The notes under the pieces were generated by a model. That model saw only the letters and a list, made by a program, of their open reading frames with translations. It did not search any database and had not been told where the DNA came from. The translations under genes were made by a program, and so were the position numbers. A DNA stretch of 64,000 nt from Planctomycetota bacterium (GTDB taxonomy: Bacteria; Planctomycetota; UBA8742; UBA2392), in contig JAHBYA010000004.1 of the NCBI GenBank assembly GCA_019636195.1, positions 305,437 to 369,436 on the forward strand, in the 5' to 3' direction. Shown here one piece after another: positions 1 through 7,282 of this stretch. Numbering within the stretch: the first letter of the stretch is position 1; each line of letters starts with the position of its first letter.

Positions 1-257
1 TCGTCGAATTGCCCCATCCAGAACAGGCACAGCGCCATCTGCGTGTTTTCGGGGGCGCCCATCGGCTTGAGCTTCAGGGCGTTCACCGAGTAACGCGCGG
101 CTTCGGCTTCACCGGCCGACAGTGCGCCTTGCGCGCGCCTCAGCCAGTCCGGCGTTTCGCCGTTGGCGTCCTGCGCGTGCAGGCCGCACGCCAGCACAAG
201 CAACAGGGGCGCCACCCGGGCAAGGGGCGCCCCCTGGATCATGCGTGCAAGGCTCAT
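1..257 (-). CDS. Partial secreted protein, possibly TPR-like (cut by window edge)
   Basis: The gene starts at the ATG at 257 and runs off the left edge, leaving about 85 residues. Residues 1 to about 29 form a plausible signal peptide with a hydrophobic stretch (PLLLVLACGLHAQ). The following part (WLRRAQGALSAGEAEAARYS, then ALKLKPMGAPENTQMALCLF) has the helix-turn-helix feel of a tetratricopeptide repeat, but one incomplete repeat cannot prove this. Its ATG shares one base with the stop codon of the lipoprotein gene upstream (TAATG), so the two are probably translationally coupled. An alternative start is the ATG at 242. Function unknown. Confidence 0.6.
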   Translation of the reverse strand, partial: MSLARMIQGAPLARVAPLLLVLACGLHAQDANGETPDWLRRAQGALSAGEAEAARYSVNALKLKPMGAPENTQMALCLFWMGQFD

Positions 258-736
258 TACTTGCCGCCGGCGGTCGATTTGCGCAAACGCGCGGCGATGC
301 CGTTGGCGAGCTCGACCTCAAGCTCGTTGTTGCGGGCGGCCTCGGTCCACTTGTTGCTGTACATGGCGGTCGGGCCGCCGCGGCCGGTGCTGGCGCCGGT
401 GTACACCTCTTCGCGGGCGACCACCACGGGCTCATAGACGCCGTCGGCGCCGAGCTGCGGGTACGCGCTTACGCGCATGCGGTACTTTTCAAGGCCGACT
501 GCCTTCTGGTCGCTGATTGCTGTCCAGTGCTCGTACTTCCACTCCACGTCGGCGCGAAAGACTCGGTCCTTGCCGAAGCGCGCCACCATTTCGTCGTGGA
601 TGGCCTGGTCAACGGCGTCAAAGCTGCCGCTGAAGTAGTAGCCAGCCTGCATCTTGTAAATGTCATCCTGGAAAACGGTGCAGCCGCTCATCACAAATAC
701 GGCCGCCAGTGCTGCCAATGCCAACAGTGTTCTCAT
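257..736 (-). CDS. Small lipoprotein of unknown function
   Basis: The predicted product has 159 residues. The start at 736 (MRTLLALAALAAVF...) is chosen over an in-frame start at 757 because it places a GGAG about 9 bases upstream and gives a clean signal peptide. A lipobox-like VMSGC ends the hydrophobic segment, so the mature protein is probably anchored through Cys20. The rest is soluble and charged, with no motif I recognise. The stop overlaps the ATG of the next gene by one base, indicating a two-gene operon with the secreted protein at 1-257. It is probably a periplasmic-facing envelope component; the role is unknown. Confidence 0.7.
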   Translation of the reverse strand: MRTLLALAALAAVFVMSGCTVFQDDIYKMQAGYYFSGSFDAVDQAIHDEMVARFGKDRVFRADVEWKYEHWTAISDQKAVGLEKYRMRVSAYPQLGADGVYEPVVVAREEVYTGASTGRGGPTAMYSNKWTEAARNNELEVELANGIAARLRKSTAGGK

Positions 737-960
737 GTTCGACTCCACGGCAGCCAAGGGGTTTTCGGCCGCCCGCGCGGACTCGGGGCTTTCAATATGC
801 TACCCCAAGCGGGGGTTGTAGCAAGAGGATTGTCGTTGCTTTGCAGATGCCTGTGGAAGCGTTTGCCGCTCGCAAGGTCCCCCAATTGTGCCATTAGCAG
901 CCGTCAACGGGCGAACATGGCGAGAGGCCGCCGTTGTTTGCTTCGTGGCAAAAGCAGCAT

Positions 961-1075
961 CTCGCAAAGTCGCAAAGACGCAGAGATCAGCGTTGTTGGC
1001 TTCATCTGTGTTCATCTGTGTGAATCTGCGGACAGCCGTTGCAGTTCTCCGTTCCTCCGTGCCTCTGTGGTTCAA
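961..1075 (-). repeat. Cluster of three short word-type intergenic repeats
   Basis: Three internally repetitive phrases follow each other. A GCAAAG-type phrase occupies 963-985 (CGCAAAGTCGCAAAGACGCA). A doubled TTCATCTGTG occupies 1001-1020 and is followed by TGAATCTGCGG. The third phrase, at 1047-1075, contains GTTCCTCCGTGCCTCTGTGG. Read on the minus strand they translate into phrases such as NHRGTEE and FTQMNTDE. From memory these resemble phrases that recur in spurious ORFs of many unrelated bacteria. A related set lies at 36891-36971. Confidence 0.6.
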
Positions 1076-1147
1076 ACCCCGTCGATCCCTGCGAGTCGCT
1101 TCGCGACCCGCAGGGTACGTCGCTTCGCGACCGCTCCGGGCTCTTGT
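1076..1147 (-). repeat. Dispersed GC-rich repeat, intergenic copy
   Basis: On the minus strand this copy begins ACAAGAGCCCGGAGCGGTCG and contains two GTCGCGAAGCGAC palindromes. It aligns over its whole 72 bases with 45049-45119, with about 60 positions identical and one gap; that second copy lies in frame inside the ABC-F gene. Shorter relatives sharing the AGAGCCCGGAGCG core are at 46646-46677 and 52751-52790. A looser relative lies within 2372-2430. Confidence 0.7.
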
Positions 1148-1250
1148 TTCTTGGTTTGGGGCCTGCACTTTTTTTGGGATTTTCTTCCCTGCTTGGGCCC
1201 GCTGCTTCCTGTGGTTGAAGGGGACGCTTCTTCTCCCGCAGGAGCCAGCC

Positions 1251-2198
1251 ATGAATCAGCTCACGCACGACGAACTCCACCGCGCCAACGTGGTACTCGC
1301 CTGCCGCCTGCGCTGGCTGACCGAGCGCATTGCCGGCTTTGAAGAAGGCAACCAGCGGCTGATGCTGGCGGCCTCGCGCCAGCTTGACGCGTTCTGCAAA
1401 GACACCCATACACCCATGCGCATCAGCGTGCGCAAAATCGAGGACGCGCTGGCCCGCAACCTCGCGCTGGGCGAAATCCAGTTTCAGGCTGAGCTGCTGG
1501 CAATGCGCGACGAAATCGCCGAACTCGGCGACAGCGCGCCCAGCCTGCAACACCTGCAATGGCGCATGTACGGCCACCTCGCCAGCGAAGAGCGCTACTA
1601 CGAACTGCTGGCCATGCTGGAGCCGCCGCCCAAGCGCATTCGCAGCAGCAAGCCGAGCCGGGGAGAAGCTCGCCAGGGACAGGCACCTGTGGTGCCTGAG
1701 ACGCGCCAGGGACAGGCACCTCTGGTGCCTGAGACGCGCCAGGGACAGGCACCTCTGGTGCCTGTCCCTCTTCAGAGTGAATACTCCAATCAACGGCAGG
1801 TGCCTGTCCCTCTTGAGGGCGCACATTCCAATCAACGACAGGAGCCTGTCCCTCTTCAGAGTGAACATTCCAATCAACAACAGAAGCCTGTGCAGAGTGA
1901 TCACTCGGAAAAGGGACAGGTACCGAAGGTACCTGTCCCCGGTCACGCTGACCCCGTTGCGCTGCTCAATCTGGCGACCGAGGCCAACGAAGACTGGCTG
2001 AAGGCCCTGATGACCTGGGAAGAGGCCGGCAGCAAGGGCCAGCCGCCGCGCTACTCACAAGACGTGCTGCGGCAACTTGAACAGTGCGCCGCGCACAGCG
2101 CCGAAGTCGCGGAGTTTTTGACCAAGCAGAAACACCTGATCGCCTGGACAGAAAGCGTCATGCGGGGTCCGGGGGTCCCCGCCCCGGCGGAAAGCTAG
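1251..2198 (+). CDS. Helical protein of unknown function with in-frame repeat insertions
   Basis: The product is 315 residues from the ATG at 1251, which has GGAG 8 bases upstream; the frame stays open back to 888, but that extension is translated repeat DNA. Residues 1-135 are predicted helical and charged (NQLTHDELHRANVVLACRLR at the start). Residues about 230-315 are again helical, with WLKALMTWEEAGSK and ending in a Pro/Gly-rich tail. Between them, about residues 138-230 come from tandem and palindromic DNA repeats (QGQAPLVPETR and VPLQSEHSNQ units) and look like an unstructured linker. The helical flanks look like real coding sequence. No family recognised, and no signal peptide or membrane segment seen. 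Confidence 0.6.
   Translation: MNQLTHDELHRANVVLACRLRWLTERIAGFEEGNQRLMLAASRQLDAFCKDTHTPMRISVRKIEDALARNLALGEIQFQAELLAMRDEIAELGDSAPSLQHLQWRMYGHLASEERYYELLAMLEPPPKRIRSSKPSRGEARQGQAPVVPETRQGQAPLVPETRQGQAPLVPVPLQSEYSNQRQVPVPLEGAHSNQRQEPVPLQSEHSNQQQKPVQSDHSEKGQVPKVPVPGHADPVALLNLATEANEDWLKALMTWEEAGSKGQPPRYSQDVLRQLEQCAAHSAEVAEFLTKQKHLIAWTESVMRGPGVPAPAES
1663..1939 (+). repeat. Tandem and palindromic repeats inside the coding region at 1251-2198
   Basis: This region contains two full 33-base units (1698-1730 and 1731-1763), preceded by a 35-base variant at 1663-1697. Three 42-base units follow (1764-1805, 1806-1847, 1848-1889). Two perfect inverted repeats are included. GGGACAGGCACC (1742-1753) pairs with GGTGCCTGTCCC (1757-1768), and GGGACAGGTACC (1913-1924) pairs with GGTACCTGTCCC (1928-1939). 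Most unit lengths are multiples of three, so the frame is kept. The same palindrome recurs outside the gene at 2448-2478. Confidence 0.85.
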
Positions 2199-2218
2199 CC
2201 CGGCCCGTGAGGGCCGGG
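2199..2218 (+). terminator. Hairpin directly after the stop at 2198, possible terminator
   Basis: CCCGGCCC (2199-2206), loop GTGA, GGGCCGGG (2211-2218): a perfect 8-bp GC stem that starts right after the TAG stop. There is no U-tract after it, so intrinsic termination is only possible, not shown. It is also the first of seven hairpins in this intergenic stretch. Confidence 0.45.
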
Positions 2219-2478
2219 TGTGTGCCAACGTCACGGAGCATCACCCCGCAAAGCGGGCCTGTTCGCGATTTGAAAAAACAAAAGCCCCGGCTGAAGAGCC
2301 GGGGGTGCCGCGCAGCGGCACAACAAAAAGGTGCGTAGTCGCGGACTGCCGTCCGCGACCCCCGGTTCCTCGGAAACGCGTTGCGTTTCCTGCGGGACGG
2401 TCGCTTCGCGACCTCTGCCGGGGCTTCTGTTCGCGCCAGGCAATCAAGAGGGACAGGCACCTTCGGTGCCTGTCCCTC
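2199..2478. repeat. Array of seven perfect hairpins filling an intergenic gap
   Basis: Seven perfect inverted repeats with 3-4 base loops occupy 280 bases, as stem/loop/stem: 2199-2206/2211-2218; 2285-2292/2297-2304; 2305-2311/2315-2321; 2338-2346/2351-2359; 2372-2379/2383-2390; 2399-2404/2408-2413; 2448-2461/2465-2478. The last has a 14-bp stem (GAGGGACAGGCACC, loop TTC) and is the same element as those inside the preceding gene. No gene is supported in 2199-2508. Confidence 0.85.
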
Positions 2479-2508
2479 GGCCTGTCGCAGTTTGCGGACC
2501 TGCACCTG

Positions 2509-3561
2509 TTAGTCGCGAGGCGGTCTTGGCGGTCGGGGGCCGTCGCCTTCGGGCGGTCTTGGCGGTCGGGGGCCGTCGCCTTCGGGCGGTCTTGGCGGTC
2601 GGGGGCCGTCGCCTTCGGGCGGCCTTGGCGGGCGGGGGCCGTCGCCCTGGGGCTGCGGCGGCTTGAAGTGCTTGCGGAACTCGTCCAGCGAAACCCGGCC
2701 GTCGCCGTTGTCGTCCATGTCGCGAACCATGCGCGTCGGGATCTCGTCCTTCTTTAGAAAGCCGTCCTTGTCGCGGTCCAGGCGCTCAAACTCTTCTTCG
2801 GGCTTGGGCGGCTTGGGTTTGAAGAACTTGCGGAACTCTGCCAGTGAAACATCGCCGCTGCCGTCCTCATCGAAGTCGCGGCGCATGCGCTCGTCGATCT
2901 CGACATCATCGAGCACGCCGTCGCTGTTGCGGTCCAGCTTCTTGAACACTTCCTCCGGCTTGGGCGGCACGGGCGGCTTGTGATGCTTCCGGAACTCGTC
3001 GGCATCGACCGCGCCATCCTTGTTGTCGTCCATCTGCTCAAGCATGAACGGCGGAATCTCGTCGCGGTCCAGCTTGCCGTCGCCGTTGATGTCCATGCGC
3101 GTGAACTCGGGCGGCAGCGGCTTGGGCTTGTCATCCGGCTTGGGCTCGTCGATCGGCTTTTCGGGCTTCTTGTCGTCGGGCTTTCGGTCACCTTCGCCGG
3201 CCAGGGTCGGGGCCGCCGTTTCGGGCGCGGCGTCCCTGCCCGGTTGAACAAAGATAATCGCAATGATTGCCGCTGCCGCCGCAACCGTGCCAATGGCGGC
3301 GGCAAGCCGGATCAGGTGGCCGCGCCGCGGCTGGGCGCGCATGGCAAGTTGCGACGGTGCGAGCGTCACCGCCGCGCGCGAGGCTTGCGCGGCATCGCGC
3401 AGCCACGCGTCAATGCTGCCGGTGTCGGCCCTGGCGTCGCTGTAGGCCTCGAAGGCGCGGGCCATGGCGGGGTCGCGCATGGCGGCATCGAAGTCGGCTT
3501 GCTCGCGCGGGGCAAGCTCGTCGCGCAGGGCGCGATCAAACATTTCACGAAGGTTGTTCAT
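2509..3561 (-). CDS. Membrane protein with anti-sigma-like N-terminus and six EF-hands
   Basis: The product is 350 residues. Residues 1-80 are a helical cytoplasmic segment (EMFDRALRDELAPREQADFD) of the kind found in anti-sigma factors. Residues 84-105 are one transmembrane helix. Six canonical EF-hand loops follow at 157-168, 178-189, 210-221, 231-242, 262-273 and 283-294; all keep D at position 1, G at 6 and E at 12 (for example DINGDGKLDRDE). The C-terminus is four copies of GDGPRPPRPPE (306-348). The ATG overlaps the stop of the upstream ECF sigma gene by four bases (ATGA), so the two are co-translated. I infer a calcium-responsive anti-sigma factor with its sensor domain outside the cytoplasm. 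Dockerin-like or structural roles for the EF-hands cannot be excluded. Confidence 0.8.
   Translation of the reverse strand: MNNLREMFDRALRDELAPREQADFDAAMRDPAMARAFEAYSDARADTGSIDAWLRDAAQASRAAVTLAPSQLAMRAQPRRGHLIRLAAAIGTVAAAAAIIAIIFVQPGRDAAPETAAPTLAGEGDRKPDDKKPEKPIDEPKPDDKPKPLPPEFTRMDINGDGKLDRDEIPPFMLEQMDDNKDGAVDADEFRKHHKPPVPPKPEEVFKKLDRNSDGVLDDVEIDERMRRDFDEDGSGDVSLAEFRKFFKPKPPKPEEEFERLDRDKDGFLKKDEIPTRMVRDMDDNGDGRVSLDEFRKHFKPPQPQGDGPRPPRPPEGDGPRPPRPPEGDGPRPPRPPEGDGPRPPRPPRD
2519..2650 (-). repeat. 33-base tandem repeat, four units
   Basis: Units 2519-2551, 2552-2584 and 2585-2617 are identical, and 2618-2650 is diverged. They encode the GDGPRPPRPPE repeats at the C-terminus of the EF-hand protein. 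The copy number is likely to vary between strains because identical units can recombine or slip. Confidence 0.9.
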
Positions 3562-4154
3562 GCTTCGCCTCGAATCTCGGGCAGTTTGCCCAGCAGCTCT
3601 TTCAGCCTGGCCTTGGCGCGGGTCAGCAGCATTGCCGTGGCGCCCACGCTGCGTTCCAGGGCCTGTGCGGTCTGCGGCAGCGACAGCTCTTCAAAGAAGC
3701 GCAGCAGCACCGCCTGCTTCTGGTCCTCGTCCAGCCGTTGCAGCGCTTCCATCACCGCCTGGTGCACCTCGGTGCGCTCGGCCCGTGACAGGTCAGGGGT
3801 GCTTGCGGCCTGCGCCAGTTCGCCGTCGGCGCGGCGCACGCGGCGGCGGCGGACGTGGTCCACGCAGGCGTTTCTCAGCACGCGGTAGAGCCACGGCAGC
3901 GGGTCGCCCTGCTGCCACGGCTTGCGGCCCGACTCGTAGATCTTCACGAACGCGGCCTGGGCGACTTCTTCGCCCTCGTTGGCGTCGCCCAGCAGCCGCG
4001 AACAAAAGCGCACGCCGCGCGCGAAGTGGGCGTGCACCAGTTGCTCAAACTCGGCGTGGTCGCGGGCGTTACTCAAGGCCACGCCACGATCCCTTGCCGG
4101 GGTTGCCAGCGCAACGGTGGTGTCGGTCAGGCGAATGTTCCATGCTGCGCTCAC
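3558..4154 (-). CDS. ECF-type RNA polymerase sigma factor
   Basis: The product is 198 residues, typical of ECF sigma factors. After an N-terminal extension of about 30 residues, a sigma-70 region 2 spans about residues 35-105 (FEQLVHAHFARGVRFCSRLL, then PWLYRVLRNACVDHVRRRR). A linker rich in Ala, Asp and Glu leads to region 4 at about 135-190 (ALQRLDEDQKQAVLLRFFEE followed by SLPQTAQAL and the recognition helix). It is first in a two-gene operon and overlaps the membrane EF-hand gene by ATGA, the usual sigma/anti-sigma arrangement. The regulon is unknown. Confidence 0.9.
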   Translation of the reverse strand: MSAAWNIRLTDTTVALATPARDRGVALSNARDHAEFEQLVHAHFARGVRFCSRLLGDANEGEEVAQAAFVKIYESGRKPWQQGDPLPWLYRVLRNACVDHVRRRRVRRADGELAQAASTPDLSRAERTEVHQAVMEALQRLDEDQKQAVLLRFFEELSLPQTAQALERSVGATAMLLTRAKARLKELLGKLPEIRGEA

Positions 4155-4216
4155 AAAGGGTTCACGCAGCGGGGGGACATGAATTCACGGAAATTCGGGA
4201 TTCGAAAACCGAAACT

Positions 4217-4231
4217 CGGGGCGGCGCCCCG
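4217..4231 (-). terminator. Short GC hairpin after the acyltransferase stop
   Basis: CGGGGC (4217-4222), loop GGC, GCCCCG (4226-4231). On the minus strand it lies just past the stop codon of the acyltransferase gene at 4235. There is no clear U-tract, so it is only a candidate. Confidence 0.3.
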
Positions 4232-4234
4232 CCC

Positions 4235-5209
4235 TTACCACCCCGTGCCGCGTTTCGTGCCCCAGAACATGTAGAAGTTGTGCCATTGCAGCGGGTACTT
4301 CTGGAGCAGCACTTCAAGCTGGCTGGCATACATGCCCACCCACTGCTTCAGGTTGGCTTCGCGTTCGCGCCGCGACGTGTACTCGAAGTAGTACGGCCCC
4401 CGCGCCAGCAGCGCGTAGTGCTTGTAGCCCACGCGGTTGGCAAACGTGAACACCACGGGTGCGCCGGTGCTGGCGGCCAGCACAAACGGCCCGGTGGGAA
4501 ACTTGGCGGGCGCGCCCAGAAAGTCCACCTCAATGCCGCGCTCGCCGAGCAGGCGGTCGCCGTGGATTGCCACGATCTCGCCGCGCTCAAGGGCGTTCTT
4601 GCACTCGATGCTGGCCTGCAGGCTGTCGTTGCTGGCGATGACCTTGAAGGGCGGCTCGCCGCCGGCCTTGCGCAGCTGCCGTTCGACCCTTTCGCCGTCG
4701 CCCTTGAACATCACCGCATTGACCGGCACCTTGCGGCCGTTGTGGTGGAAGTCGCCAAGGCAGTAGGCCGCCAGCTCCCAGTTGCCCAGGTGGGCGCTCA
4801 GCAGGATCACGCCGCAGCCTTTGTCGAGCGCGGCCTGCATCGCCTCTTGCCCGTCGCGGTTAAGCCGCACCTTGCCCATCATGCCCAAGAACGCGTAGCC
4901 GCGGTCGATCAGGCAGCGGCCAAAGCCCATAAAGTGGCGATAGCGCATGAACCACAACTTGAAGCGCCCGATGCCGGGGAAGCGCCGGCGCAGGTAGTCA
5001 TAGCTGCCGCGGCCGTTGGCGCGGGCAAAGAACTGGTAGTACAGCACCACCGGGTACAGCAGCGCATAGGCAAAGCGCGGCCCGAGCAGCCGGAACGTAT
5101 AGAAGAAGATGAGTATGCCCAGGCCGGTGCGCGTCTTGCCGTCCCATTCACGCGGCTTGGCCTGCGTGGGGGCGACTGTTGGCGGGTCTTCGGTGGCTGC
5201 GCCGGACAT
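4235..5209 (-). CDS. LpxL/HtrB-like lipid acyltransferase (LPLAT superfamily)
   Basis: The product is 324 residues. A hydrophobic N-terminal stretch (about 28-62, GLGILIFFYTF and YALLYPVVLYY) anchors it to the membrane. The catalytic H-x4-E/D motif is SAHLGNWE, with H140 and E145. Later blocks (AIHGDRLLG and FPTGPFVLAASTGAPVVF) match the substrate-binding regions of the lysophospholipid/late acyltransferase superfamily. The family moves an acyl chain from acyl-ACP to a glycolipid such as a lipid A precursor. The HGDRLLG form recalls acyltransferases of glycolipid or aryl-polyene loci, so the acceptor need not be lipid A. It lies between a sigma-factor operon and an ElbB-like gene. Confidence 0.8.
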   Translation of the reverse strand: MSGAATEDPPTVAPTQAKPREWDGKTRTGLGILIFFYTFRLLGPRFAYALLYPVVLYYQFFARANGRGSYDYLRRRFPGIGRFKLWFMRYRHFMGFGRCLIDRGYAFLGMMGKVRLNRDGQEAMQAALDKGCGVILLSAHLGNWELAAYCLGDFHHNGRKVPVNAVMFKGDGERVERQLRKAGGEPPFKVIASNDSLQASIECKNALERGEIVAIHGDRLLGERGIEVDFLGAPAKFPTGPFVLAASTGAPVVFTFANRVGYKHYALLARGPYYFEYTSRREREANLKQWVGMYASQLEVLLQKYPLQWHNFYMFWGTKRGTGW

Positions 5210-5265
5210 GCCCGCATTGCACGCGGGAGCGCCAATTTGCGCAAGCCTGCGCCGGGGTGATTTGG

Positions 5266-5925
5266 CTACCCGATCATGGCCACGGTTTCGCGGACCGCCT
5301 TTTCGATGCCTTCGGCGACGTGGGCAATGCTGGGGCCCAGCATGTAGGCCGGGGTACTGACGATCTTGCGCTTTTTGTCCACGACGTAGTCGCGCACGGA
5401 GCAGCTTTCGTGCTTTGCGCCGCAGGCTTCCAGTGCCTCGGCGGTGTTTTCGTCGTTGCCGATGGTCAGCACCGGGTGCTCATCGCCCAGCACACGCGCG
5501 ATGATCGCGGGCGCAATGCAGATGGCGCAGATCGGCTTGCCGGCTTCGTGCACCGCGCGCACGAGGCTGGCGACGTTTTCGTTGACACTGGCCTTGGCGC
5601 CCTTGGTCGCGAAGTCACTCAGGTTCAATGCGGCGCCGTACCCGCCGGGCAAAATCAGCGCGTCAAGGTCGCTTGCCTTGACGTCCTTGACGTCCCTGAT
5701 GTTGCCGCGGGCAATGCGGGCGCTTTCCACAAGCACGTTGCGCTTTTCGTGCGACTCTTCGCCGGTAAGGTGGTTGACGACCTTGCGCTGCTCCATGTTC
5801 GGCGCCATGCAGATCGTCGTGACGCCCATGCGGTCGAGCGCGAGCAACGTGCACACGCTTTCGTGAATCTCCGCGCCGTCCTTGAACCCGCAACCCGACA
5901 GGATGACCCCGACCTTGTGAGGCAT
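5266..5925 (-). CDS. elbB: ElbB-like class I amidotransferase-fold protein
   Basis: The product is 219 residues, the family's usual size. The start KVGVILSGCGFKDGAEIHES, the NHLTGEE block, the ILPGGYGAALNLSDFA loop and the KPICAICIAPAI nucleophile-elbow region match the ES1/ElbB branch of the DJ-1/PfpI superfamily. E. coli ElbB has been described as a glyoxalase and was first linked to isoprenoid synthesis; the true cellular role is uncertain. The protein is cytoplasmic with no signal peptide. It is transcribed towards the acyltransferase with a 56-base gap, so they may share a transcript. Confidence 0.9.
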   Translation of the reverse strand: MPHKVGVILSGCGFKDGAEIHESVCTLLALDRMGVTTICMAPNMEQRKVVNHLTGEESHEKRNVLVESARIARGNIRDVKDVKASDLDALILPGGYGAALNLSDFATKGAKASVNENVASLVRAVHEAGKPICAICIAPAIIARVLGDEHPVLTIGNDENTAEALEACGAKHESCSVRDYVVDKKRKIVSTPAYMLGPSIAHVAEGIEKAVRETVAMIG

Positions 5926-6079
5926 GGCGATTCTCCGCAGACCAAGCAGTGCGCAATCAACAATGAAACGCGCGCTGGTGCCAGCAAAAACGCGGCGCGC
6001 GCCCTATCCCGAAACTTCGCCTGCCGGGGTGACACGCCCAGCCGCCGCGCTAGAACTGTGCGCAGGCACGGAGCACGCA

Positions 6080-7282
6080 ATGGCGGCACGCCGGCTGCTG
6101 ATAGTCACGGGCGACTTTCCGGTCGCGAGCGAGACGTTCATTGTCGCGCATGTGCGCGGCATGCTTGAGCGCGGCTGGACCGTGGCCGTGGCGGCGGGCA
6201 CGATTGACGCCGCGCGGGTCACGGAGCTGTTCGGCGACAAGGCGCCGCAGACGTTCGCGCTGGAAGCCGCCGCCGAGGCGTTTCGCGGGCGCATGGGCTG
6301 GCTGCGGCGGCGGGCGCTGGCCAAGGCGCTGGGGCGCGAGTGGCGCGCGCGCTTTCCGGACAGCGGCGGCGAGCGCATGTTTTCAAGGGCGTACGCGCTG
6401 TGGCAGGTCGCGCGCGACTTCAAGCCCGCGGCGATCCACTGCGAGTTCGGCTATCAGGGGCCGTTTGCGGGGCCTGTCGCGGCGGCGCTGGGCGTGCCGA
6501 TGCTGGTGACGTACCGCGGCAGCGACTTCATACGCTTTCCGGTGCAGCACGGGTGGCAGATCTACCACGCGTTTCCGGCGCGCACGGTGGCGATCGGCCA
6601 TGCGGAATTCGCGCTCGGCATCCTGCGCCGCAACCTGAAGGTGCCGGTGGTGCACGTGCGGCGGGGCGTCAACCGCGCAAGCTTTTCCGCGCCGCCGCGC
6701 GCCGCCGCTTGGCCTGCCACGGTGCGCCTGATCACGGTCGGGCGCATGCGCTTCTTCAAGGGCCACCAACTGGCGCTGGAGGCGCTGGCGCTGCTGCGCC
6801 GCATGGCGCCGGCCACCCGCTTTGAGCTGACAGTGCTGGGCGGTGACGACCCGGGCTTCATGGGCTGGCGCGCCCGCGTGCTTGGCCTTGCGGACCGCCT
6901 GCACCTGCCCGGCATGCTGACGCCGGCGCAAGTCGGTGAGCAGATGCGAGGCTCAGACATCCAGCTGATCCCCTCCTGCGCCGGCGCGGAAGGCTTCGTC
7001 GAGAACTTCTGCACCGTCGCAAGCGAGGGCCAGGCGTGCGGGCTGCCGAACGTCGCCAGCAACCACGGCGGCATCCCTGAAACCGCGCGCTACAACGGCG
7101 TGCTGGTGCCCGGCGGCAGCGCGCTGGAGTTGGCGCGCGGTGTCATTGAGGTCATGCGCTCCGACACGCCGGCGGGCTGGGCGAAACGCGCGCAGGAGGC
7201 TTCGTTGCGCTTTCAGGATGACCACATGATGGACGACTTTGAACGCGTTACACTGGAAGCGATCGGGGCGCGCCATGACTGA
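6080..7282 (+). CDS. Glycosyltransferase, GT-B fold, WcaL-like
   Basis: The product is 400 residues from the ATG at 6080, chosen because GGAG lies just upstream and the protein then begins with a beta-strand (RRLLIVTGDFPVASETFIVA); the open frame extends back to 5924. An N-terminal GT-B domain is followed by RLITVGRMRFFKGHQLALEA. The C-terminal donor-binding block EGFVENFCTVASEGQACGLP is the E-x7-E signature of GT4-type enzymes. The SETFI start and this block resemble colanic-acid-type transferases. It probably adds a sugar to a lipid-linked surface polysaccharide. The last 8 bases overlap the next gene. Confidence 0.85.
   Translation: MAARRLLIVTGDFPVASETFIVAHVRGMLERGWTVAVAAGTIDAARVTELFGDKAPQTFALEAAAEAFRGRMGWLRRRALAKALGREWRARFPDSGGERMFSRAYALWQVARDFKPAAIHCEFGYQGPFAGPVAAALGVPMLVTYRGSDFIRFPVQHGWQIYHAFPARTVAIGHAEFALGILRRNLKVPVVHVRRGVNRASFSAPPRAAAWPATVRLITVGRMRFFKGHQLALEALALLRRMAPATRFELTVLGGDDPGFMGWRARVLGLADRLHLPGMLTPAQVGEQMRGSDIQLIPSCAGAEGFVENFCTVASEGQACGLPNVASNHGGIPETARYNGVLVPGGSALELARGVIEVMRSDTPAGWAKRAQEASLRFQDDHMMDDFERVTLEAIGARHD

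Larger units (their letters stand above)
737..1250. other. 514-base intergenic region carrying several repeat words
   Basis: No convincing gene lies here. Open frames on both strands are low-complexity translations of repeats. From left to right it holds ordinary sequence (737-960), three short word-type repeats (961-1075), and one copy of a GC-rich dispersed repeat (1076-1147). It ends with a leader whose AGGAG serves the gene at 1251. Promoters for the divergent genes on either side must lie here, but I cannot pick them out with confidence. Confidence 0.6.

Noticed and set aside
888..1250. N-terminal extension of the gene at 1251
   Set aside because: It is translated repeat words and a leader; the AGGAG just before 1251 marks the true start.
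1663..1939. CRISPR array
   Set aside because: The repeats are adjacent without unique spacers, change length (33 to 42 bases), and lie in an open coding frame; no cas gene is near.
1002..1946. 314-residue minus-strand open frame
   Set aside because: It is the antisense of the gene at 1251 and of repeat DNA; its sequence is low-complexity with no ribosome site.
2199..2478. CRISPR array or integron attachment sites
   Set aside because: The stems differ from each other and there are no spacers, integrase or cassette genes.
3464..5260. 598-residue plus-strand open frame
   Set aside because: It is antisense to the sigma factor and acyltransferase genes and is very rich in Arg, Ala and Pro, as expected for a GC-rich shadow.
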